Source of the DNA: Hydrocarboniclastica marina
GTDB taxonomy: Bacteria > Pseudomonadota > Gammaproteobacteria > Pseudomonadales > Oleiphilaceae
Assembly: GCF_004851605.1 (NCBI RefSeq)
Contig: NZ_CP031093.1
Coordinates: forward strand, 1,736,001 to 1,800,000
Length of the DNA: 64,000 nt
Direction: 5' to 3'
The position numbers and the translations under genes are program-made. The notes under the pieces were generated by a model. The model worked only from the letters and a program-made list of their open reading frames with translations, had not been told where the DNA came from and did no database searches. Each line of letters starts with the position of its first letter. Position 1 is the first letter of the stretch. This document shows, piece after piece, positions 26,193 to 37,683 of this stretch.

Positions 26193-27329
26193 ATGACCCC
26201 CACGGGCAGCTTGAGGTCCGGCACACGGCTTCTGATGCGGCTGTTTCTGCTCGCAGTTATCTGTGTGCTGGGCCTGTCCAGCGGCCAGCTTCAGGCGGAG
26301 CGTGTCAAGGATATCGCGCGGGTTGATGGCGTTCGTTCTAACCAGATCATCGGCTACGGACTGGTTGTGGGGCTGGACGGGACCGGCGATAACTCGCCCT
26401 TCACCGACCAGACGTTCCGGAACATGATGAACAGTTTTGGTGTAACTGTACCGCCTAACGTCAACCCCAAGTCGAAGAACGTTGCCGCGGTTACGGTCCA
26501 TGCGGACTTGCCGCCTTTCGTCAAACCCGGTCAGACCATCGATATCACGGTCTCGTCCCTTGGTAACGCCAAGAGTCTGCGAGGTGGCAGCCTGCTGATG
26601 ACGCCGCTCAAAGGGGCTGACGGTCAGGTCTACGCGATGGGTCAGGGCAACCTGATAGTTGGCGGAATCTCTGCCGGCGGCGCGGACGGATCAAAAATCA
26701 CGGTCAACATCCCAAGTGCTGGCCGCATACCCGGCGGGGCCACTGTTGAGCGCGCGGTGCCGTCTTCTTTTTCCAATGGCGATACCATTACTTTCAATCT
26801 GAACAATCCGGATTTCACGACAGCCAAACGCCTGGTTGAGGCGATTAATGGCCTGCTCGGACCCGATATGGCATTTGCCCGGGACGCGGCTTCCGTCGCT
26901 GTCAAAGCGCCGCGGGACAACTCCCAGCGGGTCAGCTTCCTGTCGATACTGGAGAATCTGACGGTCGAGCCTGGCGAAGAAGCGGCGCGTGTTGTCGTCA
27001 ACAGCCGCACAGGAACTATTGTGGTAGGGCAGAACGTCCGGGTGACCGCGGCCGCTGTTACTCACGGCAGCATGTCGGTGACTATTGCGGAGAACCCGGA
27101 GGCAGTCCAGCCCAATCCCTTCGGCGAGGGCGACACCGTGGTTGTTCCGGATACCGAGATTGCCATCACTCAGGAAAACGCCCGGATGTTCAAGTTCGGT
27201 CCCGCTGCCACCCTCAATGAAATTGTTCAGGCCGTTAACCAGGTCGGCGCGGCGCCCGGTGATGTCATGGCGATTCTGGAGGCCCTGAAACAAGCAGGCG
27301 CCCTGCGCGCCGAACTGATTGTCATCTGA
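26193..27329 (+). CDS. flgI: Flagellar P-ring protein FlgI
   Basis: FlgI forms the P ring in the peptidoglycan layer. It has a signal peptide ending near [11 protein letters not shown], then the conserved [21 protein letters not shown] and a C-terminus ending in [15 protein letters not shown]. The start is uncertain: ATG at 26193 gives 378 aa, ATG at 26235 gives 364 aa (nearest to the family norm), and a GTG at 26157 would overlap flgH. None has a strong ribosome site, so coupling to flgH translation is likely. The body of the gene is clear. Confidence 0.93.
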   Translation: MTPTGSLRSGTRLLMRLFLLAVICVLGLSSGQLQAERVKDIARVDGVRSNQIIGYGLVVGLDGTGDNSPFTDQTFRNMMNSFGVTVPPNVNPKSKNVAAVTVHADLPPFVKPGQTIDITVSSLGNAKSLRGGSLLMTPLKGADGQVYAMGQGNLIVGGISAGGADGSKITVNIPSAGRIPGGATVERAVPSSFSNGDTITFNLNNPDFTTAKRLVEAINGLLGPDMAFARDAASVAVKAPRDNSQRVSFLSILENLTVEPGEEAARVVVNSRTGTIVVGQNVRVTAAAVTHGSMSVTIAENPEAVQPNPFGEGDTVVVPDTEIAITQENARMFKFGPAATLNEIVQAVNQVGAAPGDVMAILEALKQAGALRAELIVI

Positions 27330-27348
27330 GTCGCGGTAGAGGCAAGTC

Positions 27349-28323
27349 ATGATTGAATCACGCGTAGCAGCAGCCGATCTCTATACCGATGTGTCGGGCC
27401 TGAACAACCTGAAAGGGCAAGCTCGCTCTGATAAGGATGGCGCTCTACGGGAAGTGGCCCGGCAGTTTGAAAGTCTGTTGCTGTCCCAGGTTCTCAAATC
27501 GATGCGGGCGGCAAACAAGACGTTCTCTGAGGGTAACTTCCTCCAGAGCAATCAGACCGAGTTCTATGAGGAAATGTTTGATAGCCAGTTGACCCTGGCG
27601 CTGACCAAAGGGCGCTCCCTCGGGCTGGCGGACGCAATGGTCCGGCAGATGTCCCCAGAGGGCGACGAAAGCGGCCGGGTGACTGGCGCCACGCTGGACA
27701 TTCGTGACTATGCGCGGTCTCTGCCTGCGCTCAAACGCGAGTTACCCGCAAGGTTGCAGGAGGTGGTCGAGCTGGAGGAAGCCGGTGCTGAAATTGCGGC
27801 TCCTGAAACGCCGATGCCGCAAAGCTTCGGTTCGCCAGCCGAGTTTGTCTCCCGACTCCTGCCGGTCGCCCAGGAGGTTGCGGAGGAACTGGGCGTCGAT
27901 CCGCGGGTTCTGGTTGCCCAGGCTGCTCTCGAAACGGGCTGGGGCAAGCACATGATTGAAGGGAAAGACGGTACAGCGAGCCACAACCTCTTTGGTATCA
28001 AAGCGGATGGGCGCTGGTCGGGTGACTCGGTAAATATCACCACCACGGAGTTCCGTGAAGGTGTGCCACTGAAAGAGAGTGCGGCCTTCAGGGCGTATTC
28101 GGGTTTCGACGAAAGCTTTGCCGATTACGTGGAGTTTCTGAAAGTGAACCCGCGTTACCGTCAAGCCCTTGAGAGCGCCAATGATCCGACGGCGTTTACT
28201 CAGGCCCTGCAGGACGCCGGTTACGCGACCGACCCCAATTACAGTCAGAAAATACAGACCATCATTGATGGCAAGTGGATTCAGTCCGCTCTGGAACTGG
28301 ACGGCAAGGCGCCGGCACAGTAA
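27349..28323 (+). CDS. flgJ: Flagellar rod assembly protein and muramidase FlgJ
   Basis: FlgJ (324 aa) caps the growing rod and opens the peptidoglycan. Residues about 25-110 form the rod-binding domain (VARQFESLLLSQVLKSMR). Residues about 165-310 form a glucosaminidase-type hydrolase domain, with the catalytic Glu in QAALETGWGKH and the FGIKADGRW motif. It is thus the two-domain form typical of gammaproteobacteria. GAGG lies about 7 nt upstream of the ATG. flgK follows after 24 nt. Confidence 0.95.
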   Translation: MIESRVAAADLYTDVSGLNNLKGQARSDKDGALREVARQFESLLLSQVLKSMRAANKTFSEGNFLQSNQTEFYEEMFDSQLTLALTKGRSLGLADAMVRQMSPEGDESGRVTGATLDIRDYARSLPALKRELPARLQEVVELEEAGAEIAAPETPMPQSFGSPAEFVSRLLPVAQEVAEELGVDPRVLVAQAALETGWGKHMIEGKDGTASHNLFGIKADGRWSGDSVNITTTEFREGVPLKESAAFRAYSGFDESFADYVEFLKVNPRYRQALESANDPTAFTQALQDAGYATDPNYSQKIQTIIDGKWIQSALELDGKAPAQ

Positions 28324-28347
28324 GACGGCAGTGACGAGGATGATGCT

Positions 28348-29721
28348 ATGGCAGGTTTGATCAATATCGGGCTGACAGGTCTCCTGTCCCATCAGTCCGC
28401 CCTGTCGACTACAGGTAATAACGTTACCAACGCCAATACGCCGGGCTATAGCCGCCAGCAGGCCATGTTTGAGACGCTGCCGAGCCAGTACGCGGGCTCG
28501 GGATATATTGGCAATGGCGTCACCATTGCGAACGTTCAGCGGCTCAACAGTGAGTTCGTGAACCAGCAGTTGCGCAACGACACCACGTTGAACGGGGAGC
28601 AGGGCGCGCTGGCTTCAGAAATGGGGCGCCTGGATAACCTGTTCGGTTCCAGTTCAACTGGACTGAACGGCGCACTGAGCGAATTCTTCGCCGCTGTTCA
28701 TGACTCAGCTGAGTCGCCAGATTCCCTGCCGCAGCGGCAATTGCTGATCAGTCGGGCGGAATCTCTGGCCCAGCGATTCCATTCCATCTCCAACAAGCTT
28801 GAAGAACAGGCGGCTTCGGTTGAGCAGCAACTGACTGCAGATATTGCGCGGGTGAACGGATTGGCCAAAGAGGTAGCCGACCTGAACCTGGCCATAACCT
28901 CGGCTCCGGGCCTCTCGCGCGGTATTCAGCCCAACGAGCTGATTGACCAGCGGGATGAGAAACTGCGTCAGCTGGCCGAGTCTGTACCGATTCAGACATC
29001 GCCGGCCGACGGGGGACAGATCAACGTCTATTTTGGCAATGGCCAGACTCTCGTGCAGGGCGGCTCGTCCAATTCACTCAGTGTGGTGCCCCAGGCGGCC
29101 GGTCACAGTCAGATCCAGCTAGACAATGGTGTGTCCACGAAGAACGTCACCGGTGTCATGACCGGCGGGCGCGTCGGGGCACTGGTTGCCTTTCGTGAAG
29201 GTGGGCTGGACGCGGCCCAGGGCAGGCTCGATGCCATAGCTGACGGCTTGATCGGCGAGTTCAATACCCAGCATCAGGCCGGATTTGATCTCAACGGCAA
29301 TCCAGGCGCTGCCCTGTTCTCGGGCACAGGCGCAAGTGGGATCGAGGTTGCAATAAGCGACCCTGAGGCTGTTGCCCTAGCGGGCAGCGCGGGTGGAAAT
29401 TCGCTCGACAACGAGAACGCCCTGGCGCTGTCTGAAATCGCCGGCCGTGACATACCTGGACTCGGCAATATCACTTTGAATGAAGCATACGGCCTGCTAG
29501 TCACAGAAGTAGGTAACGAAACCAGTCGAGCCCAGCGGGGCCTGGAAGCGAGCAGTGCCCTCTTGGAGCAGTCCAGCAATAGCTGGCAGGAACAATCGGG
29601 GGTCAACCTCGACGAAGAAGCCGGCAAATTGATCCAGTACCAGGCCGCCTACAACGCCTCGGCGCAAGTTGTTTCGGTCGCGCGCGATCTGTTCAACACG
29701 CTGCTAAACAGTTTCAGGTAA
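28348..29721 (+). CDS. flgK: Flagellar hook-associated protein FlgK (HAP1)
   Basis: FlgK joins hook and filament. The N-terminus (SALSTTGNNVTNANTPGYSR, about residues 17-36) and the C-terminus (YQAAYNASAQVVSVARDLFN) are typical. At 457 aa it is shorter than the E. coli protein (547 aa) and much shorter than that of P. aeruginosa (about 680 aa), so the variable middle domains are reduced; forms of this size exist in other genera. GAGGATGATGCT precedes the ATG. flgL follows after 20 nt. Confidence 0.94.
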   Translation: MAGLINIGLTGLLSHQSALSTTGNNVTNANTPGYSRQQAMFETLPSQYAGSGYIGNGVTIANVQRLNSEFVNQQLRNDTTLNGEQGALASEMGRLDNLFGSSSTGLNGALSEFFAAVHDSAESPDSLPQRQLLISRAESLAQRFHSISNKLEEQAASVEQQLTADIARVNGLAKEVADLNLAITSAPGLSRGIQPNELIDQRDEKLRQLAESVPIQTSPADGGQINVYFGNGQTLVQGGSSNSLSVVPQAAGHSQIQLDNGVSTKNVTGVMTGGRVGALVAFREGGLDAAQGRLDAIADGLIGEFNTQHQAGFDLNGNPGAALFSGTGASGIEVAISDPEAVALAGSAGGNSLDNENALALSEIAGRDIPGLGNITLNEAYGLLVTEVGNETSRAQRGLEASSALLEQSSNSWQEQSGVNLDEEAGKLIQYQAAYNASAQVVSVARDLFNTLLNSFR

Positions 29722-29741
29722 GGGCAGAGAGGATTTAGACC

Positions 29742-30626
29742 ATGCGAATCTCAAGCCAGCAGATTTTCCATACGAGTGTGCAGCGCATGCAGGATATCAG
29801 CATGCAGCAGGCTAAAACCCAGGAACAGCTTTCTACCGGCAATCGGGTAAACCGTCCGTCCGACGATCCGGTTGCAGCGTCGCGGATGCTGCAGCTTGAT
29901 CAGGAGTTGGCCCGCACAGAACAGTTTCAGCGCAACATTGATTTTGCCGAGAACAGGTTGCAGCAGGAAGACAGCACGCTCAATTCCATGAACGATCTGC
30001 TGGTAAGGGTACGGGAGCTCACTGTCCAGGTAGGCAACGGCTCCCTTTCAGCGGACGACCGGTCCTACATCAGTGCCGAGTTGAGCCAGCGCCTGGAACA
30101 GATGGCCGGGCTGGCCAACTCCAAAGACAGCAACGGTCAGTACGTCTTTGGCGGTTATGACGGAGATAATCCACCCTATGTTCAGGTCGCGGGGGCCTGG
30201 ACCTACCAGGGCACAACCGACCAACGTTCGCTGGAGATCGACAGTGGCGTCAAGGTGCCGATCAGCGACAATGGGGACCGCATCCTTGGCGGGGAGGCCA
30301 CTTTCGCCACGCTTGAGAAGTTGATTTCCGACATTGCAGCCGGCGATATAAACGTCGCGGTCGAAGATGCGCTTACGGGCATAGACGATGCTCAGTCCCG
30401 GATTCTCGAAGTACGGGCACAAGTAGGCGCCCGGTTGAACACGATTGAAAGCACGAGGGACTTCCATACGGATAGCACCGTCCTGACTGAAGGCGTGCTT
30501 TCGGAAATTCGCGACCTTGATTACGCTGAAGCGATCAGCCGTTTCTCCCAGCAAAACATGGTCCTCCAGGCAGCGCAGCAGTCGTTTTCACGGATTTCCC
30601 AACTTTCACTCTTTGACCGGCTTTAA
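29742..30626 (+). CDS. flgL: Flagellar hook-associated protein FlgL (HAP3)
   Basis: FlgL (294 aa) is the second junction protein between hook and filament. It shows the flagellin-like N-terminus (QLSTGNRVNRPSDDPVAASR, about residues 28-47) and C-terminus (ALQQ-like QNMVLQAAQQSFSRISQLSL). It is the last gene of the flagellar block here; no flagellin gene follows. A weak terminator hairpin lies about 55 bp downstream. Confidence 0.95.
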   Translation: MRISSQQIFHTSVQRMQDISMQQAKTQEQLSTGNRVNRPSDDPVAASRMLQLDQELARTEQFQRNIDFAENRLQQEDSTLNSMNDLLVRVRELTVQVGNGSLSADDRSYISAELSQRLEQMAGLANSKDSNGQYVFGGYDGDNPPYVQVAGAWTYQGTTDQRSLEIDSGVKVPISDNGDRILGGEATFATLEKLISDIAAGDINVAVEDALTGIDDAQSRILEVRAQVGARLNTIESTRDFHTDSTVLTEGVLSEIRDLDYAEAISRFSQQNMVLQAAQQSFSRISQLSLFDRL

Positions 30627-30681
30627 GTAAGCTCACTTAGCTGGCCACCGGCGGGCTGGACACTAGCGTCGGCAAAAACAG

Positions 30682-30702
30682 CCGGGAGCTTTCTCTCGGT
30701 TT
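30682..30702 (+). terminator. Possible terminator after flgL
   Basis: CCGGGAG/CTCTCGG makes a 7-bp stem (one G-T pair) with a 4-nt loop and is followed by TTT. It would end the flagellar transcript before the tRNA-Leu promoter. Confidence 0.4.
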
Positions 30703-30724
30703 GAGTAGGCGGAGCCCGCGGCTA

Positions 30725-30752
30725 TTGACGTGCCCGGGGTCACAAGTATAAT
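30725..30752 (+). promoter_or_regulatory. Sigma-70 promoter for tRNA-Leu
   Basis: TTGACG, a 16-bp spacer and TATAAT give a near-consensus promoter. It is followed by a GC-rich stretch typical of stable-RNA promoters. The tRNA begins about 60 nt past the expected start. Confidence 0.75.
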
Positions 30753-30819
30753 CCGTGTCCTGTTCTGGCGGCCCGGGTGATGAGAGCGTTCACGCCCTGC
30801 GGCTTACCGGTACACTTTT

Positions 30820-30906
30820 GGCGGCGTGGTGAAATTGGTAGACACGACGGATTCAAAATCCGTTGGGGTAAAACCCGTGGCGGTTCGAGTCCGCCCGCCG
30901 CTACCA
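30820..30906 (+). tRNA. tRNA-Leu (anticodon CAA)
   Basis: An 87-nt cloverleaf with a long variable arm, as expected for tRNA-Leu. The anticodon loop TTCAAAA gives CAA, which reads UUG. The T arm (GGCGG-TTCGAGT-CCGCC) and an encoded CCA end are present. The first acceptor pair is G-U. It lies between the flagellar block and queA. Confidence 0.95.
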
Positions 30907-31029
30907 GCTTTCGTAAGAATCCTGAATGTCCTGGCCATTGCCTCGTTCCAGTAGCCCGGTCTCGGCTACGTTACCGTTGGGGGTTCCCTTTGGCCTGGCC
31001 CCCAGTCGCACCTGAACGACAGTGCTCCC

Positions 31030-33218
<2,189 letters not shown>

Positions 33219-33298
33219 CGCGTTATTCCGGTTTGGTCTTCCGGGCACAGCACCGGTCACTACCTGAACGCCCAACTCGATAATCTGGAGAAAAATAC

Positions 33299-33664
33299 AT
33301 GATCCGCATTGGCAACTTATGTGCCGTGATTCTGGCACTTCTGAGCCCAGCTGTTGCGATGGCCGAGGCCGGAGGAGAAGCGGGAATGAATCCGATGGGC
33401 CAGATTATATTTTTCGCCGGTTTTATTCTGATTTTCTATTTCCTGATCTGGCGTCCCCAATCAAAGCGGGCCAAGGAACACAAGAACCTTGTCACCAGCC
33501 TCGATAAAGGCGACGAAGTCGTTACCGGCGGTGGCCTGACCGGCAAGATCACCAAGGTCACTGACGACTTCATTGTGCTTCAGATTGCCGATAACGTTGA
33601 AGTCAAAGTGCAGAAGTCGGCCGTGGCAAGCGCGTTGCCCAAGGGCACCCTCAAGGATATCTGA
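33299..33664 (+). CDS. yajC: Preprotein translocase subunit YajC
   Basis: YajC (121 aa) is a small single-span inner-membrane partner of SecDF. It has an N-terminal hydrophobic segment, a central span (IIFFAGFILIFYFLIWRPQ, about residues 37-55) and a cytoplasmic domain with GDEVVTGGGLTGKI. A strong terminator hairpin lies between this gene and secD, so secDF may be expressed at a lower level or from its own promoter. Confidence 0.95.
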   Translation: MIRIGNLCAVILALLSPAVAMAEAGGEAGMNPMGQIIFFAGFILIFYFLIWRPQSKRAKEHKNLVTSLDKGDEVVTGGGLTGKITKVTDDFIVLQIADNVEVKVQKSAVASALPKGTLKDI

Positions 33665-33684
33665 GCGTACCCCAAACACCTCAG

Positions 33685-33713
33685 CACCCGCCCGACCGCG
33701 GGTGTTGTTTTTT
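33685..33713 (+). terminator. Intrinsic terminator between yajC and secD
   Basis: CACCCGC/GCGGGTG is a perfect 7-bp stem with a 6-nt loop, followed by TTGTTTTTT. By sequence this is a good intrinsic terminator placed inside the yajC-secD-secF gene row, so it may act as partial attenuation. Confidence 0.8.
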
Positions 33714-33743
33714 CAGTCGTCCGTGTTCTGACAAGGCCAGTCG

Positions 33744-35585
33744 ATGCTGAACAAGTATCCCCTTTGGAAAAACCTGCTAATCCTGATTGTGGTCCTGATT
33801 GGTGTGGTTTATGCCCTACCCAATTTTTATCCTGATGACTACGCGATTCAGATTACCGGCGCTCGCAGCGGCGCGACCATTGATCAACGGACGCTGGAGC
33901 GCGCGACCGCAGCTCTGGAGCAGGCCGATATCCAGTTCCAACAGCCCGAGATAAGCGAGGGCGGCGGAGACGCGCTGATTCGCCTGGGTGGGGCTGAGGA
34001 GCAACTGAAAGCCAAGGCGGCGGTTCAGGCCGCGGTCGGTGACGATTATGTGGTCGCACTGAACCTGGCTGAAACCACGCCAGAGTGGCTGGCGGCCCTC
34101 GGTGCCGGGCCCATGACGCTTGGCCTGGATCTTCGCGGCGGTGTTCACTTTATGCTTGAGGTCGATATGGCTGCGGCGGTTGAGCAGCGGCTTGAGGTAT
34201 ACAGCAGTGAAATCAAACGCCGCCTGCGCGACGAACGGATCCGCTATCGCGGAGGTGCGCAAGAGGGTGACCGCAGTATCGTGTTGCAGTTCCAGAGCGA
34301 AGCGGTACGGGATGAAGCAGCGAGTGAAATACGAAGCGATTACGATCAGTTCCGCTTCGATACCCGTCAGCAGGGGGATGTTTATGAGCTGGTTCTTACC
34401 CTGTCCGATGCGGCAGTTCAGGAAATAAAAGACTACGCGCTGGCGCAGAATCTCACGACTCTCCGCAATCGGGTGAACGAACTGGGTGTAGCCGAACCAC
34501 TGGTGCAGCGGCAGGGCGACAATCAGATCGTCGTAGAACTGCCGGGCGTTCAGGATACAGCGCAGGCCAAACGCGTACTGGGTGCCACCGCCAATCTGGA
34601 GTTCCGTCTGGAAGCGCGGTCATCGGCATCTGACGCGGAAACGGTCCGTATGTCCTTCCGCGACGAACCCAATCGCACCGCTCGCCTCGAGCGGGAGATC
34701 ATCGTCACGGGTGAGAGTGTGTCCAATGCCCAGCAAGGGTTTGATGACACCGGAACGCCGCAAGTCAATATCACGCTGGACAGTGTGGGCGGCAGCGCAA
34801 TGACCCGCGCTACCCGAAACGCGATCCAGCGCCGCATGGCGGTTGTGTTCATCGAGCACACCAGCGAGCTTGCGGAGGACGGCGAATCCCGGGTCCGCGA
34901 AACCCAGCAAGGCATTATCAGTCTCGCTACGATTCAGTCGACTCTCGGCAGCGACTTCCGAATAACCGGGCTTGAGAGCATCAGCGAAGCGGCCGAACTT
35001 GCGCTTCTGCTGCGAGCTGGCTCGCTGGCAGCGCCTATGTACTTCGTCGAGGAGCGCACGATAGGCCCAAGCCTGGGTGCCAAGAACATCGAGGCTGGGG
35101 TTCTGTCGGTACAGATAGGTTTTGCGGCCGTCTTCCTGTTTATGCTGGTCTATTACCGCTTGTTCGGGCTGGTCGCCAATATTTCGTTGACCGTTAACCT
35201 GATATTGCTCGTCGCGGCCATGTCTATCATCTCCGCCACGCTAACGCTGCCGGGAATTGCCGGCATTGTACTAACGGTGGGCATGGCCGTTGATGCCAAC
35301 GTACTTATATTCGAGCGCATAAAAGAGGAGCTGAGGGAAGGGGTCCCGCCCCAGTCGGCCATCAACGCCGGTTATGGTCGGGCTTTCGTGTCCATTGTTG
35401 ACGCTAACATTACGACCCTGCTGGTCGCTGTTATTCTCTTCGCGGTGGGCACAGGGCCAGTCAAAGGCTTTGCAGTCACGCTTTCACTGGGGATTCTGAC
35501 ATCTCTGTTCACCAGTATTCTGCTTGGCCGGGCGATCATCAATGGGGTGATCGGCGGCAAGAAGCTTGAATCGTTGTCCATTTGA
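33744..35585 (+). CDS. secD: Protein translocase subunit SecD
   Basis: SecD (613 aa) uses the proton gradient to help pull exported proteins out of SecYEG. It has an N-terminal span, a large periplasmic part with the P1 domains (LDLRGGVHFMLEV near residue 128), then five C-terminal spans with GMAVDANVLIFERIKEEL (about 513-530), the RND-type proton motif. Length matches Pseudomonas and E. coli SecD. AAGG lies 8 nt upstream of the ATG. secF starts 13 nt after its stop. Confidence 0.96.
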   Translation: MLNKYPLWKNLLILIVVLIGVVYALPNFYPDDYAIQITGARSGATIDQRTLERATAALEQADIQFQQPEISEGGGDALIRLGGAEEQLKAKAAVQAAVGDDYVVALNLAETTPEWLAALGAGPMTLGLDLRGGVHFMLEVDMAAAVEQRLEVYSSEIKRRLRDERIRYRGGAQEGDRSIVLQFQSEAVRDEAASEIRSDYDQFRFDTRQQGDVYELVLTLSDAAVQEIKDYALAQNLTTLRNRVNELGVAEPLVQRQGDNQIVVELPGVQDTAQAKRVLGATANLEFRLEARSSASDAETVRMSFRDEPNRTARLEREIIVTGESVSNAQQGFDDTGTPQVNITLDSVGGSAMTRATRNAIQRRMAVVFIEHTSELAEDGESRVRETQQGIISLATIQSTLGSDFRITGLESISEAAELALLLRAGSLAAPMYFVEERTIGPSLGAKNIEAGVLSVQIGFAAVFLFMLVYYRLFGLVANISLTVNLILLVAAMSIISATLTLPGIAGIVLTVGMAVDANVLIFERIKEELREGVPPQSAINAGYGRAFVSIVDANITTLLVAVILFAVGTGPVKGFAVTLSLGILTSLFTSILLGRAIINGVIGGKKLESLSI

Positions 35586-35598
35586 GGGAGAGGGGCAA

Positions 35599-36549
35599 AT
35601 GAAGAACCTGGCCCACGCCAATTTTAATTTCATGGGGCACCGGAAAATCTGGGCCGCATTCTCCCTGCTAGTCACTGTGCTTTCGATCGTTAGCCTCAGT
35701 ACACGAGGCTTGGCGTTTGGGCTCGACTTTACCGGAGGGAGTCTGGTTGAAGTGCAGTATGCCCAGGCACCGGCACTGAACGAGGTGCGCAATACGCTCG
35801 AAAGCGCCGGCTTCGAGGGCGTTGTCGTTCAGAATTTTGGCTCGGAAACCGATGTTCTGGTTCGCCTGTCTGAGCAGTTTGACGATGAACTCGTCAATGA
35901 AGTTGTAAGCAGCCTCCGGGCGGATGGGTCCGAGTTGACGCTCCAGCGTGCAGAGTTCGTGGGTTCGCAGGTTGGTGAAGAGCTACGCGAGCAGGGTGGG
36001 TTAGGGCTGCTTCTCGCGCTGATCGTAGTGCTTGGTTATGTGGCGTTTCGCTTTCAGTTCAAGTTCGGTGTCGCGTCGGTTCTGCCGCTTGCTCATGACG
36101 TCATAGTCACGCTGGGTATCTTCTCGTTCTTCCAGCTGGACTTTGATCTGACTGTGCTGGCTGCGGTGCTTGCAGTAATCGGCTACTCCATTAACGACAC
36201 CATTGTGGTCGCGGACAGGATCCGGGAGAACTTCAGACGGTTGCGTATAGAGTCGCCCGTGGAGATTATCAATCTTTCCATTAACCAGACCCTGGCTCGT
36301 ACCCTGGTAACCTCTGGCACCACTTTGCTCACACTGGTGTGCCTGTTCATTTTCGGTGGCGAAATGATACATAACTTCGCCCTGGCGCTGATTGTCGGCA
36401 TCGTGGTCGGGACTTACTCGTCAATCTATGTTGCCGCGAGCCTGCTTTTAACGATGAATATAACCCGCGAAGACATGGCTCTGCCTGTCAAGGAAGGCGC
36501 AAAGGGCGAAGCGGAAGAGGCGCCGCCCGAGTGGCTCGATCGTATGTAG
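35599..36549 (+). CDS. secF: Protein translocase subunit SecF
   Basis: SecF (316 aa) is the partner of SecD. It has six membrane spans, the periplasmic FGLDFTGGSLVEVQY segment near residues 37-51, and the C-terminal motif IGYSINDTIVVADRIRENF (about 193-211). The ATG at 35599 has GAGGGGC 4-8 nt upstream; an upstream in-frame start would overlap secD. A very strong terminator follows. Confidence 0.96.
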   Translation: MKNLAHANFNFMGHRKIWAAFSLLVTVLSIVSLSTRGLAFGLDFTGGSLVEVQYAQAPALNEVRNTLESAGFEGVVVQNFGSETDVLVRLSEQFDDELVNEVVSSLRADGSELTLQRAEFVGSQVGEELREQGGLGLLLALIVVLGYVAFRFQFKFGVASVLPLAHDVIVTLGIFSFFQLDFDLTVLAAVLAVIGYSINDTIVVADRIRENFRRLRIESPVEIINLSINQTLARTLVTSGTTLLTLVCLFIFGGEMIHNFALALIVGIVVGTYSSIYVAASLLLTMNITREDMALPVKEGAKGEAEEAPPEWLDRM

Positions 36550-36579
36550 GCAGCGGTGAAGTCGACCCTTGTTTATAAG

Positions 36580-36619
36580 CCCAACAAAAAGCCCGGCAGT
36601 TGCCGGGCTTTTTGTTGGG
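36580..36619. terminator. Bidirectional terminator after secF
   Basis: Nineteen bases on each side pair almost completely (CCCAACAAAAAGCCCGGCA with its complement). The A and T runs on either flank make it work on both strands. It ends secF transcription on the plus strand and the suhB-like gene's transcription on the minus strand. Confidence 0.9.
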
Positions 36620-36713
36620 TCTGGGCAACGTATGTTGCTCAGTCTAGATAGCGACCTCTGTACATGTGCAGTCTCTGAGAGGCGTTGAGCCGGCCCCGGC
36701 CGCCACGCACTGA

Positions 36714-37517
36714 TCAACTCTGGTTGAGGCGAGCCCTGTAGGGGTTGAGCGCCTTCAGTACTTCCTTGAACAGTCGATTATTGGCGGTTACAAGCTGACG
36801 ACTTTGCTCGGTGCTGGGATTGCCGGCGAAATCACTGCTCAGCGCTCCGGCTTCGTTCAGCAGCATCAGCCCAATGGCCATGCATGGGGCGCCCTCGGGA
36901 ATAATAGCGCCCGCGTCCAGTTGACCTGCTGCCACCCGAGCCATCTCCAGTACCGCGCAGCCTGACCACCGAAGTCCCAGGCTGGACTCAGCAAGCATGG
37001 TCGTCACTTCACCATAAACGGGGTTATGCGCGTCCCGCCGGCTCATCTCCACAACATTGGTCGCAACAACGCACTGCCCAAGATGACGCTGTTCAGCAAC
37101 CCGGATACGGCGGCCGTTTGCTGTGGCGCCGTAACCTTTGCTGGCGGTGAACTCCTCATCCAGCATGGGAAAAATCAACGCCAGGTTGATTCCGCGGTTA
37201 CGTTGTTTCTCAAGTAGGGCGATGCCAAAGTCGGGAATGCCCCGCAGATAGTTGCTCTCCCCCAAAAGCGGAAACACATGCCAGCTTTTCTCGTGGCTCT
37301 GCGCGTCAGAATCGCCCATCGGCGCAAAATAATGTTCGCGATAGGACTTTTGTAGCTGCTCGAGGCAGTTGTCGTAGACGGCCTGTTTCACTTGCTCTGC
37401 TTGCTGCAGAACCGCTTCGGCCTCTTTTCCTCCCGATTCACGGCGGCCGAACTGGCTTTTCAGAAAATCACTGCTCTGCCTTGCTACGCGCAAAGCCATT
37501 TTGGTCGCTGGTTGCAT
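36714..37517 (-). CDS. suhB: SuhB orthologue without inositol phosphatase active site
   Basis: The 267-aa protein aligns end to end with SuhB: MQPATKMALRVARQ start, EEFTASKGYGATANGRRIR, VLEMARVAAGQLD and NEAGALSSDF all fit. The metal-binding residues do not: the EE pair is GD (about 68-69), the DPLDGT motif reads FPLLGES (82-88), and the WD motif is PC (211-212). It cannot bind the usual Mg2+ ions and is probably not a phosphatase. E. coli SuhB also works in rRNA antitermination with NusA, a role that does not need catalysis. Position next to secF and divergent from trmJ matches suhB of Pseudomonas. Confidence 0.82.
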   Translation of the reverse strand: MQPATKMALRVARQSSDFLKSQFGRRESGGKEAEAVLQQAEQVKQAVYDNCLEQLQKSYREHYFAPMGDSDAQSHEKSWHVFPLLGESNYLRGIPDFGIALLEKQRNRGINLALIFPMLDEEFTASKGYGATANGRRIRVAEQRHLGQCVVATNVVEMSRRDAHNPVYGEVTTMLAESSLGLRWSGCAVLEMARVAAGQLDAGAIIPEGAPCMAIGLMLLNEAGALSSDFAGNPSTEQSRQLVTANNRLFKEVLKALNPYRARLNQS

Positions 37518-37683
37518 GCCACTGTCTTACTGTTGGATGGGAATATGGCGGAGAATAATATCAGAAACCTCCAGACGGAACGATGTAAATACCATGGCGG
37601 GGCTAAAATCGATCTGCGCGGGAGGCGGTCGATTCTTTGCTGATCTGGTACTATGCGATTTTCCTCAAGGACCTGTACGAGCG

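Noticed and set aside
30978-31004. Hairpin upstream of queA
   Set aside because: GGGGG/CCCCC arms exist, but the loop is long and no T run or known leader motif supports a function.
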